The notes below the pieces were generated by a model. That model had not been told where the DNA came from, made no database searches, and saw only the letters and a program-made list of their open reading frames with translations. Source: M50B103 sp041667565 (GTDB taxonomy: Bacteria; Fidelibacterota; Fidelibacteria; Fidelibacterales; Fidelibacteraceae). Taken from it: DNA of 64,000 nt. Position numbers and translations under genes: made by a program. The DNA is taken from positions 7,922 through 71,921 of the forward strand of contig CAZNFT010000003.1 of assembly GCA_964572745.1 (NCBI GenBank), given 5' to 3'. Positions 1 to 10,293 of the stretch are shown piece after piece (position 1 is the stretch's first letter; the number at the start of each line of letters is the position of its first letter).

Positions 1-2421
1 GATTATGATGGTTGGGATGGTGCTAACCTGCAGATCTCAAAAGATGATGGTGTAACCTGGGCTGTTTTAACAGACATTACAGGTGTCCCATACAATGCTA
101 CAAGTGTCTATGCTTTTGATTATATGTTAGGTACGGGTCCCGGTGTCCCCGGTTGGTGTGGAACACTTGCCGGTGATGTAGAAGTTAATTTAGGTGACTA
201 CATCGGTGAAACCGTAAAGATTCGCTTTGTTTTTGCTTCAGACCCAATGACCTGTACTGTTGAAGAACCCCACTTATTTGGTATGCAAGTCGATTCAATT
301 AATGTTGCAGGTGACGCTGTTTATAATGGTAGTGCAAAAGACGGACTTGTTTCCCTGTGGGCTGGTAACCAAGCCTCAGGTAGCTATTGGGCAATTGAAG
401 ATAGAACTGATTCTATTCCTTCACCAACACATTTGCTTCGTAACTGGGTCTCTGGCGATACAACATTTGCTCGTAACCTAGAAGATTATTATGTGTCACC
501 TTCTATTACACTTCCCGATGAAGCTGCAACCTTAATTTATTGCGATTTTGAATTTTGGGCTGATTTTGCTGACGAAACCGGTGATTTCCCGGATGTTGAT
601 TATTGGCGTTTAGAAGTTTCACCAGATGATGGTGAAACCTGGAATGCTATTTCTAATCCAACCGGCGATCCTACATTACCGAATTACGTATATAACCAAC
701 AAATCCCCGCATGGTATAGTTTCCAATATGCCTATGGTGAAGCATGTGATTTGACAAGTTTTGCAGGTCAAACAGTTAAATTCCGTTTTTACTTCCATTC
801 AGATGATGATAAACCTAGCGGTCAAGGCCTTATGATCGATGATTTTGTTGTATATACTCAACCCGACTTGCCGACTCCTCAAAATATTACTGCTACCTTG
901 AATGACGGTAATGTTGATGTTGCTTGGCAAGATATGAATGGCACATATCAAATGCCTAAATCATTCATGGCAACAACTCCTGAATCTGAAACAATTGGTG
1001 CATATTATGCTCCTGGTAGAACTTACTTTGGTGATGACTCTACAACTGGATTTGGATTGTATCAACCATACACAACAAACGGAAAAGACATTACTTTTAC
1101 ATCATTGGATTTTGCTTTGTATAATATAAATCCTTATGGTGATAGTATCAGTGTTTCACTCTTTGGTGTTGATACAATGATAACACCTTTATATTGGTCA
1201 GACAATATGGTTCCAGATACTGTTGATGGCTTCCAAACATTGGATATATCAGCAGCGAACATAACTTGGAATGGCGAATTTTGGGTTGGTGTTACTTGGG
1301 AAACAAGCGCATCATTTCCAACATGTTACCTTGATGATGGATCTGGTTTAAAAATTTATCACCCAAGTGGTGCTTTCTATAATGATGGTGCTTCTGCAAC
1401 ACCTTTCGGTGCTATGGGTTACGGTGAAGTTACATACAGCGGTTTAGCATACAATGTTTACCGTCGCGTCGCGTCTGAATCTGTTCCTGTATTAATTGCT
1501 GAAGGTTTAACAACAAATTCATTTAAAGATGAAGATGCAGATCCTTTTACCGAATATGTTTACACTGTTGCTTGTGCAACACCAACATTTACAGGTAATG
1601 TTAGTGATGGCGCATCAGTCTTTGTTATAAGTGCTGATGTTGAAGAAGCTAAATATGATAACGGGATTGCAAGTACTATTTTTGAACTAGGCATGGATAC
1701 AACCGTTGCTGTAAAAATTACACCATCAAAATATCCTGCGAAACTTGAAGCTCTTCGTTTCAATTCCTACTTTGCAATGGATGTATATAAAATTGCACTT
1801 TATAAAGATGATAACGGCACACCAGGTCAAGCTTGGTTAAAGATAGAACCTAAGGTAACAGCTATTGAAGATTGGAATACTTTCAAGATCGTTGATGCTT
1901 TGACAGTTAATGATGGCAATGGCATTGTTCTTCGTGATGGAGAATCCGTATGGATCGGTGTTAAGGGTGCAACAGCCGGCGATTATCCCGCATGGTTGAG
2001 TGCAGATAATCAAAGTGCTTTCTCCGGTATGTCTGCAATGCAGGTACCCGGTGGTAATTGGGCATCAACTGCTCCTTACCTTATGGCTAATCCCTTGATC
2101 CGTGGATACTTTGATACTGATATCGATACCACAGCTATTGCTGATGTTCCTGTTCCAAGTAAATACGCTTTAGCTCAGAACTATCCAAACCCATTCAACC
2201 CCGTGACAACAATTCATTTTGAATTGAAAAACAGTGGTATGACAAAACTTGACATCTTTGATGTTACAGGTCGACACGTACGTACACTGCTTAACGGTAC
2301 AGTTGATGCCGGTGCTTATGATCTTAGATTTGATGCTTCTGCATTATCAAGTGGTATTTATTTTTATCGCTTGACTTCCGGATCATTTACGGATATCAAG
2401 AAAATGTCACTGCTTAAATAA
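1..2421 (+). CDS. T9SS-secreted adhesin-like protein, 5' end outside the window
   Basis: The frame is open from base 1, so the true start lies upstream and the ATG at 124 is internal. The visible 806 residues contain at least two jelly-roll-like modules with the DDGxTW signature (SKDDGVTW near residue 15, SPDDGETW near 210), typical of the MAM-like or M6-peptidase-associated domains of secreted FCB proteins. A fibronectin-III-like stretch begins near PTPQNITA. The last 80 or so residues form a type A T9SS sorting domain (NYPNPFNPVTTI, then SSGIYFYRL and a terminal KMSLLK). The protein is therefore probably exported across the outer membrane by the T9SS and processed by a PorU-type sortase. 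No catalytic motif is visible in this part; a protease or other enzyme domain could lie in the missing N-terminus. A terminator follows 20 bases after the stop. Confidence 0.85.
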   Translation, partial: DYDGWDGANLQISKDDGVTWAVLTDITGVPYNATSVYAFDYMLGTGPGVPGWCGTLAGDVEVNLGDYIGETVKIRFVFASDPMTCTVEEPHLFGMQVDSINVAGDAVYNGSAKDGLVSLWAGNQASGSYWAIEDRTDSIPSPTHLLRNWVSGDTTFARNLEDYYVSPSITLPDEAATLIYCDFEFWADFADETGDFPDVDYWRLEVSPDDGETWNAISNPTGDPTLPNYVYNQQIPAWYSFQYAYGEACDLTSFAGQTVKFRFYFHSDDDKPSGQGLMIDDFVVYTQPDLPTPQNITATLNDGNVDVAWQDMNGTYQMPKSFMATTPESETIGAYYAPGRTYFGDDSTTGFGLYQPYTTNGKDITFTSLDFALYNINPYGDSISVSLFGVDTMITPLYWSDNMVPDTVDGFQTLDISAANITWNGEFWVGVTWETSASFPTCYLDDGSGLKIYHPSGAFYNDGASATPFGAMGYGEVTYSGLAYNVYRRVASESVPVLIAEGLTTNSFKDEDADPFTEYVYTVACATPTFTGNVSDGASVFVISADVEEAKYDNGIASTIFELGMDTTVAVKITPSKYPAKLEALRFNSYFAMDVYKIALYKDDNGTPGQAWLKIEPKVTAIEDWNTFKIVDALTVNDGNGIVLRDGESVWIGVKGATAGDYPAWLSADNQSAFSGMSAMQVPGGNWASTAPYLMANPLIRGYFDTDIDTTAIADVPVPSKYALAQNYPNPFNPVTTIHFELKNSGMTKLDIFDVTGRHVRTLLNGTVDAGAYDLRFDASALSSGIYFYRLTSGSFTDIKKMSLLK

Positions 2422-2438
2422 GCTATCAGACATAGATT

Positions 2439-2467
2439 TAAAAAGCCCTCTTCGGAGGGCTTTTTTG
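2439..2467 (+). terminator. Rho-independent terminator of the adhesin-like gene
   Basis: The stem AAGCCCTC / GAGGGCTT with a TTCG tetraloop is followed by a run of T. It lies just after the stop at 2421 and separates this gene from the protease gene that starts at 2613. Confidence 0.9.
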
Positions 2468-2612
2468 TTATAGTATAAAGCAGAATAGTTAGAATACATT
2501 AATAGACCGCATAATGAACAGTCAATTTCTATAAATTTTGAAAAATATATATTTCTTTTTTATCCTGTTTCGCTACATTATATTAGCAGACTAATAAAAA
2601 ATGGAATGATAT

Positions 2613-5600
2613 ATGAAAAATTTAAGTAGAATTATAATCTTATCAATAGTTTCTCTGGCAGCTGTATTTGCTACAGAGGCATATTTTGCAAACCGCTTTC
2701 TTTTTAATCTTGAAGCCAATGAAAAGCCCCTGACAAAGGAGCAAATGGAAAGTTTGGAGACACCTTATTCTGAACTTAATTTCCTGATAAAAAAATTTAA
2801 TGTGGTACGCATTGAACCTTGGTTAAGAAATGCCAAAGATACAGATAGAAATGGCGATGTATATTTAAACAGGATCTATCGTATGGTTACATCGGCTGAT
2901 CAACCGGCTCCATTTTTAAAGTCAGATGCAATCGCCAGCAGTTCCAACGCAATTATGAAAGCAGAACCTGAAGCAATTATGAGAACTACTGGAAGCATAC
3001 CCAATGATCCCGGTATGGGTAATCAGTGGTATTTAAATAAAGCCCAGGTCCATGAAGCCTGGAATTTATGGGACCTGGAAGGTGGGGAAGTTCCCGGTGA
3101 CCGTAATATAGTTGTTGCAGTGGTTGATGATGGTGTTGAATATACTCACCCCGACCTTTGGAAAAATATCTGGGTAAATCAAGATGAAATACCCGAAGAA
3201 TATTTTGATTTAATTGATACAAATAACGATGGCTTTATAACAGCAGAAGAACTAGTTAATTTTGTTGGTGATGTAAATGCTGACCGTAAAAAAGATCTCA
3301 GAGATGTGGTATCGAGCAATTCTCCTATCACTAACAATACAGATACCGATGGCGATGGATATATAGATAATATTATCGGCTGGGATACAGATTCATCCAC
3401 TGGTTCTTGGGATGATGATAATGATCCTATGGTAACGGGGAATTCACATGGCACTCACGTTTCCGGTTTGGTTGGAGCAACAACGAATAATGGTATTGGT
3501 ATTGCATCAGCTGCGTATAATGTATCAATTATGCCGGTAAAAGCTACCGGAGATGATACGGAATTAACGATAAATTCCGGTTGGGATGGTATCCTTTATT
3601 CTGCACATGCCGGCGCTGATATAATAAATTTATCCTGGGGTGGACCGGGACACAATTCCTATTCTCAAGATATTATCTATACTGTTTATAATAATTATGG
3701 TTGTTTAGTTGTTGCTGCTGCCGGTAATGGTGATGACCCAGATGGGGGTATTAAGCAAGATGATCCCCACTACCCCTCTGGTTATGACAAGGTCGTTTCT
3801 GTTACTGCTGTTTCTTCTGCGGATAAATTTTCTTGGGCGTCTTACGGTGAAGCCAGCGGTGAGTTTTACGGTGTTGATATCGCAGCTCCGGGCGAAAACA
3901 TGTATAGTACTTATTTAACTTCGGCCGGTTCTTACGCTTCTCTTATGGGAACATCCATGGCATCTCCTTTTGTTGCTTCTTGTTTTGCCTTGTTAAAATC
4001 TGTTTATCCGGATAGTTCCAACGACTGGTTGGTTGAGCGTATGCTTAATAACACCGATCCTATTGATCATTTAAATCCTGAATATGCCGGTCAAATAGGT
4101 ACCGGTAGGGTTAATATTTTAAAAGCTTTGGTATCTGATAGATGGCCGCGTTTAAGCATTCTTGATAAAAGTGAAAGCATTGTAGTAGGCGATGCAGATA
4201 ATATTTTAAATCCCGGTGAAACAGTAAACATTTTTATTGAATTAAAAAATGATACCGGCTGGACACAAGCTTCAGAAGTTCGCGGGGTTTTAACTTCTAC
4301 GGAAGGGAGCGTGACCATACTCGATTCTATCGCAAGTTGGGGTTCCATTTCTTCAGATACAAGTAAATGGAACCAGGAGAATGGTTTTCTAGTTCAATTT
4401 GCCGATACTGCAAAGATCAGAGACTATACCTTTCAATTAAAAGTGTCATCAAATGTTGATAGCGACCATCCTTACCGCGCAAATTTGAGTTTTAAAATTA
4501 AAGTTTCCCTTGAGCAAGAAGGATTCCCTTTTTACACTCAAACATCTGTTGAAGCTGGTGTTCTAACTGCCGATGTCAATGGAGACGGGCAGGAAGAGAT
4601 CATTTTTGTTGATAGAAGTGGTGAGCTTTACATTGTTGATTGTCTGGGTGATACCTTGCCAAATTTCCCTATTTCGCTTGCTTCCCAACCTGGCGGTATT
4701 GCGGTCGCTGATATTGATCTGGATGATACGCTGGAGATCGTTATTACTTTATTCGATAAAACGATTCAAGTTTATGATGTTAGTGGCAAGCAAGAATGGC
4801 AAAGACACACGGATTATTTTATAACAGGTATGCCTGCTATAGGAAATTTGGATGATGATCCTGAACTTGAGATCGTTTTTGGAGCTTATGATAAAAATAT
4901 TTATGCAATAAATCACGATAGTACAGATGTAGAGGGTTTTCCTTATCCCACAGGTCAATTATTGCATGGCGGTCCTGCTCTAGCTGATATTAATGGTGAT
5001 GGCTATGATGAAATTATCATTGCAAGCAAAGGTGGCGAATGTATAGTTGTAAAACACGATGGAAATCCTTTAAAAGCTTGGCCAGTAACAGGTCTCGGTT
5101 CTGTTGTTTCTGAGCCACAGGTCATTAATGGTGATGATACCACTGCACTTATATTGATTGCTAATGAAAGCGGTAAGATCTATGGTTTAAATACTGATGG
5201 CAGCGAGCGTTTTGTAATAGATGCAGATAGATCTATAAAATCATCCCCCGCTATTTATATCAATCATGATGAGGCCTATGCTTTTTATTCAACAGTCGGT
5301 AAAAAGATTTATAAAATCGATCTGAATGAGGGTGTATTGGCTGATTCCTGGCCTATTGCCATACCTTCAAAGGCCGATTGGTCGCTGGTGATCTCTGATC
5401 TTATGGTAAATTCCATATTGACCCCATCAGTCTTAGCTTTTGGAAATGATGGTAAACTATACGCTTACGATCTTGATGGAAATGCCGTTGGCGGACAATT
5501 TCCTTTGAACACAGAAATACTTTCTAATTCCTCTCCCTTGTTGTCAGATCTCGATCATGATGGCAATATGGAGATTATCACAGGAAATTATTCGGGTATA

Positions 5601-5990
5601 TCCGTTATAGATCTTAAAGACGATATGGGGACTATTTATTGGCCCATGCACAGAGGATCAGCCGATAGACGAGGCAGTATAGACTATATTTTAACTTCTA
5701 TTTCTAATGATGATCATATAGTTGCGACTTCTTTTGAATTGATGGGGAATTATCCCAATCCTTTTAATCCAAGTACAACTATTCGTTTTCAGCTTCCTCT
5801 TGCTTCGCCTGTAGAATTAAAGATCTATTCTCTAGACGGGAAAGAGATCTTTTGCAAGAATTATGATATTGTAAATGCCGGTATGAATGAATTTGTACTT
5901 GATATGAGCCCTTATGCTTCAGGTATTTATTTATATTCCATAAGTGCCGGAGACAATGTTAAAAGTGCTAAAATGATATTGCTGAAATAA
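2613..5990 (+). CDS. Subtilisin-like (S8) serine protease with FG-GAP propeller and T9SS sorting domain
   Basis: This is a secreted endopeptidase of 1125 residues. A signal peptide occupies about residues 1-25. A propeptide-like region precedes the S8 domain, whose triad is Asp172 (VVDDGVEYTHPDL), His279 (NSHGTHVSG) and Ser448 (GTSMASPF). Between Asp and His an insertion of about 90 residues carries EF-hand or dockerin-like acidic loops (DTNNDGFITAEE, DTDGDGYIDN) that probably bind calcium. Residues from about 640 to 1010 hold repeated FG-GAP/VCBS-type motifs (DVNGDGQEEI, DINGDGYDEI, DLDHDGNMEI). The C-terminus is a type A T9SS sorting domain (NYPNPFNPSTTI). No strong Shine-Dalgarno sequence precedes the ATG, but the signal peptide supports this start. 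It is probably a cell-surface or released protease feeding amino-acid uptake. The exact substrate cannot be read from the sequence. Confidence 0.92.
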   Translation: MKNLSRIIILSIVSLAAVFATEAYFANRFLFNLEANEKPLTKEQMESLETPYSELNFLIKKFNVVRIEPWLRNAKDTDRNGDVYLNRIYRMVTSADQPAPFLKSDAIASSSNAIMKAEPEAIMRTTGSIPNDPGMGNQWYLNKAQVHEAWNLWDLEGGEVPGDRNIVVAVVDDGVEYTHPDLWKNIWVNQDEIPEEYFDLIDTNNDGFITAEELVNFVGDVNADRKKDLRDVVSSNSPITNNTDTDGDGYIDNIIGWDTDSSTGSWDDDNDPMVTGNSHGTHVSGLVGATTNNGIGIASAAYNVSIMPVKATGDDTELTINSGWDGILYSAHAGADIINLSWGGPGHNSYSQDIIYTVYNNYGCLVVAAAGNGDDPDGGIKQDDPHYPSGYDKVVSVTAVSSADKFSWASYGEASGEFYGVDIAAPGENMYSTYLTSAGSYASLMGTSMASPFVASCFALLKSVYPDSSNDWLVERMLNNTDPIDHLNPEYAGQIGTGRVNILKALVSDRWPRLSILDKSESIVVGDADNILNPGETVNIFIELKNDTGWTQASEVRGVLTSTEGSVTILDSIASWGSISSDTSKWNQENGFLVQFADTAKIRDYTFQLKVSSNVDSDHPYRANLSFKIKVSLEQEGFPFYTQTSVEAGVLTADVNGDGQEEIIFVDRSGELYIVDCLGDTLPNFPISLASQPGGIAVADIDLDDTLEIVITLFDKTIQVYDVSGKQEWQRHTDYFITGMPAIGNLDDDPELEIVFGAYDKNIYAINHDSTDVEGFPYPTGQLLHGGPALADINGDGYDEIIIASKGGECIVVKHDGNPLKAWPVTGLGSVVSEPQVINGDDTTALILIANESGKIYGLNTDGSERFVIDADRSIKSSPAIYINHDEAYAFYSTVGKKIYKIDLNEGVLADSWPIAIPSKADWSLVISDLMVNSILTPSVLAFGNDGKLYAYDLDGNAVGGQFPLNTEILSNSSPLLSDLDHDGNMEIITGNYSGISVIDLKDDMGTIYWPMHRGSADRRGSIDYILTSISNDDHIVATSFELMGNYPNPFNPSTTIRFQLPLASPVELKIYSLDGKEIFCKNYDIVNAGMNEFVLDMSPYASGIYLYSISAGDNVKSAKMILLK

Positions 5991-6088
5991 GAATTTTGAA
6001 TATGTAGAGAGGCAAAATTCTGTGTCCCTAGACATAATTTACTTGCAATAATATCATTTTCACCTTATTATTACTGGCTCGATATTTC

Positions 6089-6163
6089 GGGCGTTTAGCT
6101 CAGTTGGTTTAGAGCACCTGCCTTACAAGCAGGGGGTCGGGGGTTCAAGTCCCTCAACGCCCA
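6089..6163 (+). tRNA. tRNA-Val (anticodon TAC)
   Basis: The cloverleaf is complete: acceptor arms GGGCGTT / AACGCCC, an anticodon stem CTGC / GCAG with loop CTTACAA giving TAC, and a T loop GGTTCAAGT. The discriminator base is A and CCA is not encoded. A terminator hairpin follows at 6174. Confidence 0.95.
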
Positions 6164-6173
6164 CGTTAAAGAT

Positions 6174-6200
6174 CGTCCGCCCCATAGCGGACGTTTTTTT
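6174..6200 (+). terminator. Terminator after tRNA-Val
   Basis: The stem CGTCCGC / GCGGACG with a short loop is followed by seven T. It ends transcription of the single-gene tRNA unit before the transketolase gene. Confidence 0.88.
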
Positions 6201-6331
6201 ATCTTCTTAATAATTACTGATATCTTATGCAAAGGATTCTAATGATTTTAAGCTTCTTATGGGGTTTGAATTTTAAAGGTTTTATCATATATTATTTAAA
6301 TATAAATTAGACATGGAAATATGGAGTAAAT

Positions 6332-8323
6332 ATGTCAAAAATAACTGCAGATACACTTCGTCTTCTAGCGGCTGATATGGTTCAAAAAGCGAATTCTGGA
6401 CATCCCGGCTTACCCATGGGAATGGCTGATGTTGCTAGTGTTTTATGGACAAAATTCTTAAAATATAACCCTCAAGATCCTCTGTGGATGGCACGTGACC
6501 GTTTTGTTATGTCCGGTGGTCATGGCTCTTCACTCTTGTATGCACTTCTTCATTTGGCAACTTATGATATATCCTTAGATGACCTCAAAGAGTTTAGACA
6601 ATGGGGATCGAGAACGCCCGGGCATCCTGAAAATGATCTGCCCGGTGTTGAAACGACCACAGGACCTTTGGGGCAAGGACTTGCAAATGCTGTGGGGCTG
6701 GCTCTTGCAGCTAAAAAGTTTGAAGCTCAGTGGAGCGATGAGAGATGTGATCTCTTTGGTAAAAATTATACCTACTGTTTTTGTGGTGACGGTGATATGA
6801 TGGAAGGGGTCAGTCACGAATCTTCTTCTCTTGCCGGACACCTTGCCTTAGATAAACTTATTTGTGTTTACGATAGCAATAACATTACCATCGATGGATC
6901 AACTGAGTTGGCATTTTCCGAAAATGTTAAAATGCGTTTTGAAGCTTATAACTGGCATGTACAAATAATTGATGGTCACGATCATGAACAAATAGCCCAA
7001 GCCTTTGAAAATGCACAGGCCGAGACATCTAAACCTTCTTTAATCATCGCTAAAACAAAAATTGGCTTTGGTAGTCCTAATAAACAGGGGACTAGTGGTG
7101 TTCATGGCTCACCTCTTGGTGATGAAGAACTAAAACTTACAAAAAAAGCTTTAGCTTTTCCTCCGGACAAATCATTCTATATTCCCGATGCGGCAAAAGA
7201 AGCATTTGAAAAACACTTGAACTCCATTAAAGCAGACTACGATTCATGGCAATCAGGCTTTGAAGCCTGGAAAAAAGCAGCCCCCAAAAAATATCAAGAT
7301 CAATCCGATCAGATCAATAAAGTCTTTCCGAAAGATATGAAGGATAAGATCATTGGAGGATTGTCCGGTAAAGCTAATTCTACTCGTGCCCATTCCGGAA
7401 ATATTGTGCAAGAGATCGCTAAAAATATTCCCGGACTTATAGGTGGTTCCGCTGACCTGGCTGCTTCGGATAAAACTAATCTGACAGCCGAAGAATCTTT
7501 GAGTAAAGAAAATTATTCCGGTAGAAATATTCATTATGGTATTCGTGAGTTTGCAATGGGTGCTATCATGAATGGTATGGCACTTTATGGCGCCGGTTAT
7601 ATTCCCTTTGCAGGTACTTTTTTAGTTTTCTCGGATTATATGCGTTCTTCCATCCGCATGGCTGCACTAATGAAACAGCAGCTGGTCTATGTTTTTACTC
7701 ATGACAGTATTTTTGTTGGTGAAGATGGTCCAACGCATCAGCCGATCGAACAGATCATGTCATTGCGCTTGATTCCCGGATTGCAAGTTATTCGCCCGGC
7801 AGACGAAAGCGAAACAGCCGAAGCATGGTTGATGGCAATGGAATATAAAGATGGACCTACGGCGCTTATACTTACAAGACAAGGCCTTCCCCAGATACAT
7901 AAGGCGGGTGAAGGTATTAAAGATTTTAATAAAGGTGTATCTATTATAAAACAGAGCAGCTCTAAACCCGATGCGGTTATTCTTGCTACAGGTTCGGAAG
8001 TTTCAATCTCGCTTGAAGCGGCAAAAGAACTTGAAAAAGAAGGTATGAATTTGCGAGTAGTTTCAATATCTTGTGTGGAAAACTTTCTCAAACAGGAACA
8101 AAGTTATCGTGAAGAAGTTATTCCTGTGAACACACCTGTTGTTACCGTAGAAGCTGGATCTACTTTAGGATGGGGGAATATTTCTTCATCTCCTGCTCTT
8201 CATATAGGTATCGATCATTTTGGCGCATCTGCTCCTTATCAGGTATTAGCCGATAAGTTTGGATTTACCGCAGAGGCTGTATATAGTAAAATAAAAGACT
8301 GGCTGCCAGGGCTTAAGTCATAA
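6332..8323 (+). CDS. tkt: Transketolase
   Basis: Transketolase is the cytoplasmic, thiamine-diphosphate and Mg-dependent enzyme that moves two-carbon ketol units between sugar phosphates in the non-oxidative pentose phosphate pathway. The 663-residue protein has the full-length three-domain layout. Visible signatures are the N-terminal SGHPGLPMG, the thiamine-diphosphate/metal motif GDGDMMEG (from Gly152), and EDGPTHQPIEQ in the pyrimidine-binding domain. The C-terminal domain carries an LATGSEVSISLEAA stretch as expected. A GGAG ribosome binding site lies 6-7 bases before the ATG. It appears to be a single-gene unit between two tRNA genes. Assignment is firm. Confidence 0.97.
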   Translation: MSKITADTLRLLAADMVQKANSGHPGLPMGMADVASVLWTKFLKYNPQDPLWMARDRFVMSGGHGSSLLYALLHLATYDISLDDLKEFRQWGSRTPGHPENDLPGVETTTGPLGQGLANAVGLALAAKKFEAQWSDERCDLFGKNYTYCFCGDGDMMEGVSHESSSLAGHLALDKLICVYDSNNITIDGSTELAFSENVKMRFEAYNWHVQIIDGHDHEQIAQAFENAQAETSKPSLIIAKTKIGFGSPNKQGTSGVHGSPLGDEELKLTKKALAFPPDKSFYIPDAAKEAFEKHLNSIKADYDSWQSGFEAWKKAAPKKYQDQSDQINKVFPKDMKDKIIGGLSGKANSTRAHSGNIVQEIAKNIPGLIGGSADLAASDKTNLTAEESLSKENYSGRNIHYGIREFAMGAIMNGMALYGAGYIPFAGTFLVFSDYMRSSIRMAALMKQQLVYVFTHDSIFVGEDGPTHQPIEQIMSLRLIPGLQVIRPADESETAEAWLMAMEYKDGPTALILTRQGLPQIHKAGEGIKDFNKGVSIIKQSSSKPDAVILATGSEVSISLEAAKELEKEGMNLRVVSISCVENFLKQEQSYREEVIPVNTPVVTVEAGSTLGWGNISSSPALHIGIDHFGASAPYQVLADKFGFTAEAVYSKIKDWLPGLKS

Positions 8324-8379
8324 AATAGTTTGAATTTTTTAATGATTTTAGTGGCTAAGATGTTATATTTATAAGCTTT

Positions 8380-8453
8380 GCCACCTTAGCTCAGCTGGTA
8401 GTAGCGACGCTTTCGTAAAGCGTAGGTCGCCGGTTCAAATCCGGCAGGTGGCT
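8380..8453 (+). tRNA. tRNA-Thr (anticodon CGT)
   Basis: The acceptor arms GCCACCT / AGGTGGC pair fully. The anticodon stem ACGCT / AGCGT closes the loop TTCGTAA, giving CGT. The T arm CCGG / CCGG has the loop TTCAAAT. The 3' CCA is not encoded. It lies 22 bases upstream of mreB. Confidence 0.95.
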
Positions 8454-8475
8454 CTATTAATTGTAAGGGATAGTC

Positions 8476-9498
8476 ATGGAAAAAAAGAATAAAAAAATGT
8501 TTAAATGGTTAAATTCTGATGTGGCCATTGACCTTGGAACAGCAAATACGCTTATCCACATAAAAGGTCAGGGTATTGTAATAAATGAACCTTCTATTGT
8601 AGCTAAATCAACAAAAACAGGCAAGATCATTGCCGTAGGTAATGAAGCCCGCGATATGTTGGGCCGTACACACCCTAATATTATGACAATTCGTCCGATG
8701 AGAGATGGAGTTATTGCTGATTTTGAGATGACAGATGGAATGCTTCAGGGTTTTATAAAAAAAATAAATCTTTCACGTTTTGCCCGTCCTAAAATGGTTA
8801 TTTGCGTGCCTTCAGGTATTACTGAAGTAGAAAGAAGAGCTGTTCAGGAATCGGCAGAACGCTCAAATGCCTCTCGCGTGTATCTGATAGAAGAACCCGT
8901 CGCCGCCGCGATAGGTATTGGACTTGATATTTCTAAGCCCATTGGTAATATGATCGTTGATGTTGGTGGTGGAACCACGGAGATCGCAGTTCTTGCCTTG
9001 AATGGCGTTGTTGCTAAAGAATCTATTCGCGTGGGTGGCGATGAGATGAACAGTGCCATTGTTCATTATTTCCGTGAAAAACATAATCTACTTATTGGTG
9101 AAAGAACGGCTGAAGATATTAAGAAAGCTGTTGGCTCAGCTATTCCCGTGGGAGAAAAAACTATTGCAGTTAAAGGACGTGACCTATTAACCGGTATTCC
9201 TAAAACTGTAAAAATTGATGCTAATGATGTGTCTCAATGTTTGCAAGAAACCATTGATAGGATGATTGCTGCCATTAAACGTACTCTTGAACATACACCT
9301 CCGGAATTATCTGCAGATATTTTGGATCGTGGTGTGATCTTGGCTGGCGGCGGCTCCATGCTTCACGGTCTGGATGAACGTATTCGTCGTGAAACAAATC
9401 TACCTGTCAGTATTGCTGATGAACCATTACTTTCAGTTGCAAAAGGTACCGGCAAGGTTCTTGAAAATATTGAAAACTATCTTGATATTATTTTGTAA
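8476..9498 (+). CDS. mreB: Rod shape-determining protein MreB
   Basis: MreB is a bacterial actin that assembles on the inner face of the cytoplasmic membrane and guides the elongasome for lateral wall synthesis. The 340-residue length is standard. The nucleotide-binding signatures are present: phosphate-1 DLGTANTLI, phosphate-2 IVDVGGGTTE and the adenosine motif ILAGGGSMLHG. It is the first gene of an ordered mreB-mreC-mreD-mrdA-rodA cluster; mreC begins on the base after its stop codon. The start is supported by an AAGGGA site. The organism is therefore expected to be rod-shaped or elongating. Confidence 0.98.
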   Translation: MEKKNKKMFKWLNSDVAIDLGTANTLIHIKGQGIVINEPSIVAKSTKTGKIIAVGNEARDMLGRTHPNIMTIRPMRDGVIADFEMTDGMLQGFIKKINLSRFARPKMVICVPSGITEVERRAVQESAERSNASRVYLIEEPVAAAIGIGLDISKPIGNMIVDVGGGTTEIAVLALNGVVAKESIRVGGDEMNSAIVHYFREKHNLLIGERTAEDIKKAVGSAIPVGEKTIAVKGRDLLTGIPKTVKIDANDVSQCLQETIDRMIAAIKRTLEHTPPELSADILDRGVILAGGGSMLHGLDERIRRETNLPVSIADEPLLSVAKGTGKVLENIENYLDIIL

Positions 9499-10293
9499 AT
9501 GTTTAGCAAATTATATGACTTTATTATTCGAAAACACCTAGAGATATTAACTTTTATTTTTGTTTTAATATCTCTGGGATTCCTGTCTCAAACAGAAAGT
9601 AATGTTGTATTGAAAGTTCAGAATGCCTGGCAAGATATTTCTGTTGTCTTAAAAAGACCCGTAGTTGAGCGTCAAAGAAAACAAAAGATCATTGAAGAAA
9701 ACAGTCAATTACGCATGAATATTTTCAAGTTAAACCAAGAAGTATCGCGATTACAAAATCTTGACAGTGAAAATGCTCGTTTAAGAAGCATGCTGGCCTT
9801 TAAAGACACATCACATTACGAACTATTACCAACGCTTATTGTATATAAGGGTTTTAAAAACGAAAATTCAGTTATAACGATAGATAAGGGCCATAAAGAT
9901 GGCGTAAAAGCCAATGATGTAATTGTTGATAAAGATGGTTTGGTGGGAAAGATCATATCTTCATCTGCTTCAACCAGTTTAGCAAATATGATCATAGAGC
10001 CTGATGTGCGTGTTTCAGTAAGGATTAATCCTTCACGCGTATATGGTATTTTAAAATGGCATCATGGCAATACCTTTATTATTGAAGATATTCCTTCAAC
10101 AATTGATATTAAACCCGGATGGAGTGTAACAACATCTGGATTATCTGAGGTTTATCCACCCGATATACCAGTGGGAGTTATTAGCGAAGTTTTAATTTCC
10201 GAAAATGGTTTTACTCACCATATTGAAGGCAATTATAATGTAACATTTAACAACCTCAAAGAAGTGTTTGTGTTAAAAAATGATAGAAAGTAA
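9499..10293 (+). CDS. mreC: Rod shape-determining protein MreC
   Basis: MreC is a bitopic periplasmic scaffold that links MreB and MreD to PBP2. The 264 residues show one N-terminal membrane segment (about residues 14-30), then a coiled coil (NSQLRMNIFKLNQEVSRLQ, residues about 70-95), then the beta-rich MreC domain with a KNENSVITIDKGHKDGV core. It abuts mreB without a gap and overlaps mreD by 14 bases, which implies translational coupling within the rod operon. Confidence 0.95.
   Translation: MFSKLYDFIIRKHLEILTFIFVLISLGFLSQTESNVVLKVQNAWQDISVVLKRPVVERQRKQKIIEENSQLRMNIFKLNQEVSRLQNLDSENARLRSMLAFKDTSHYELLPTLIVYKGFKNENSVITIDKGHKDGVKANDVIVDKDGLVGKIISSSASTSLANMIIEPDVRVSVRINPSRVYGILKWHHGNTFIIEDIPSTIDIKPGWSVTTSGLSEVYPPDIPVGVISEVLISENGFTHHIEGNYNVTFNNLKEVFVLKNDRK

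Noticed and set aside
7738..8091. Minus-strand frame of 117 codons within the transketolase gene.
   Set aside because: It lies fully inside the C-terminal part of tkt and has no ribosome binding site or recognisable motif.
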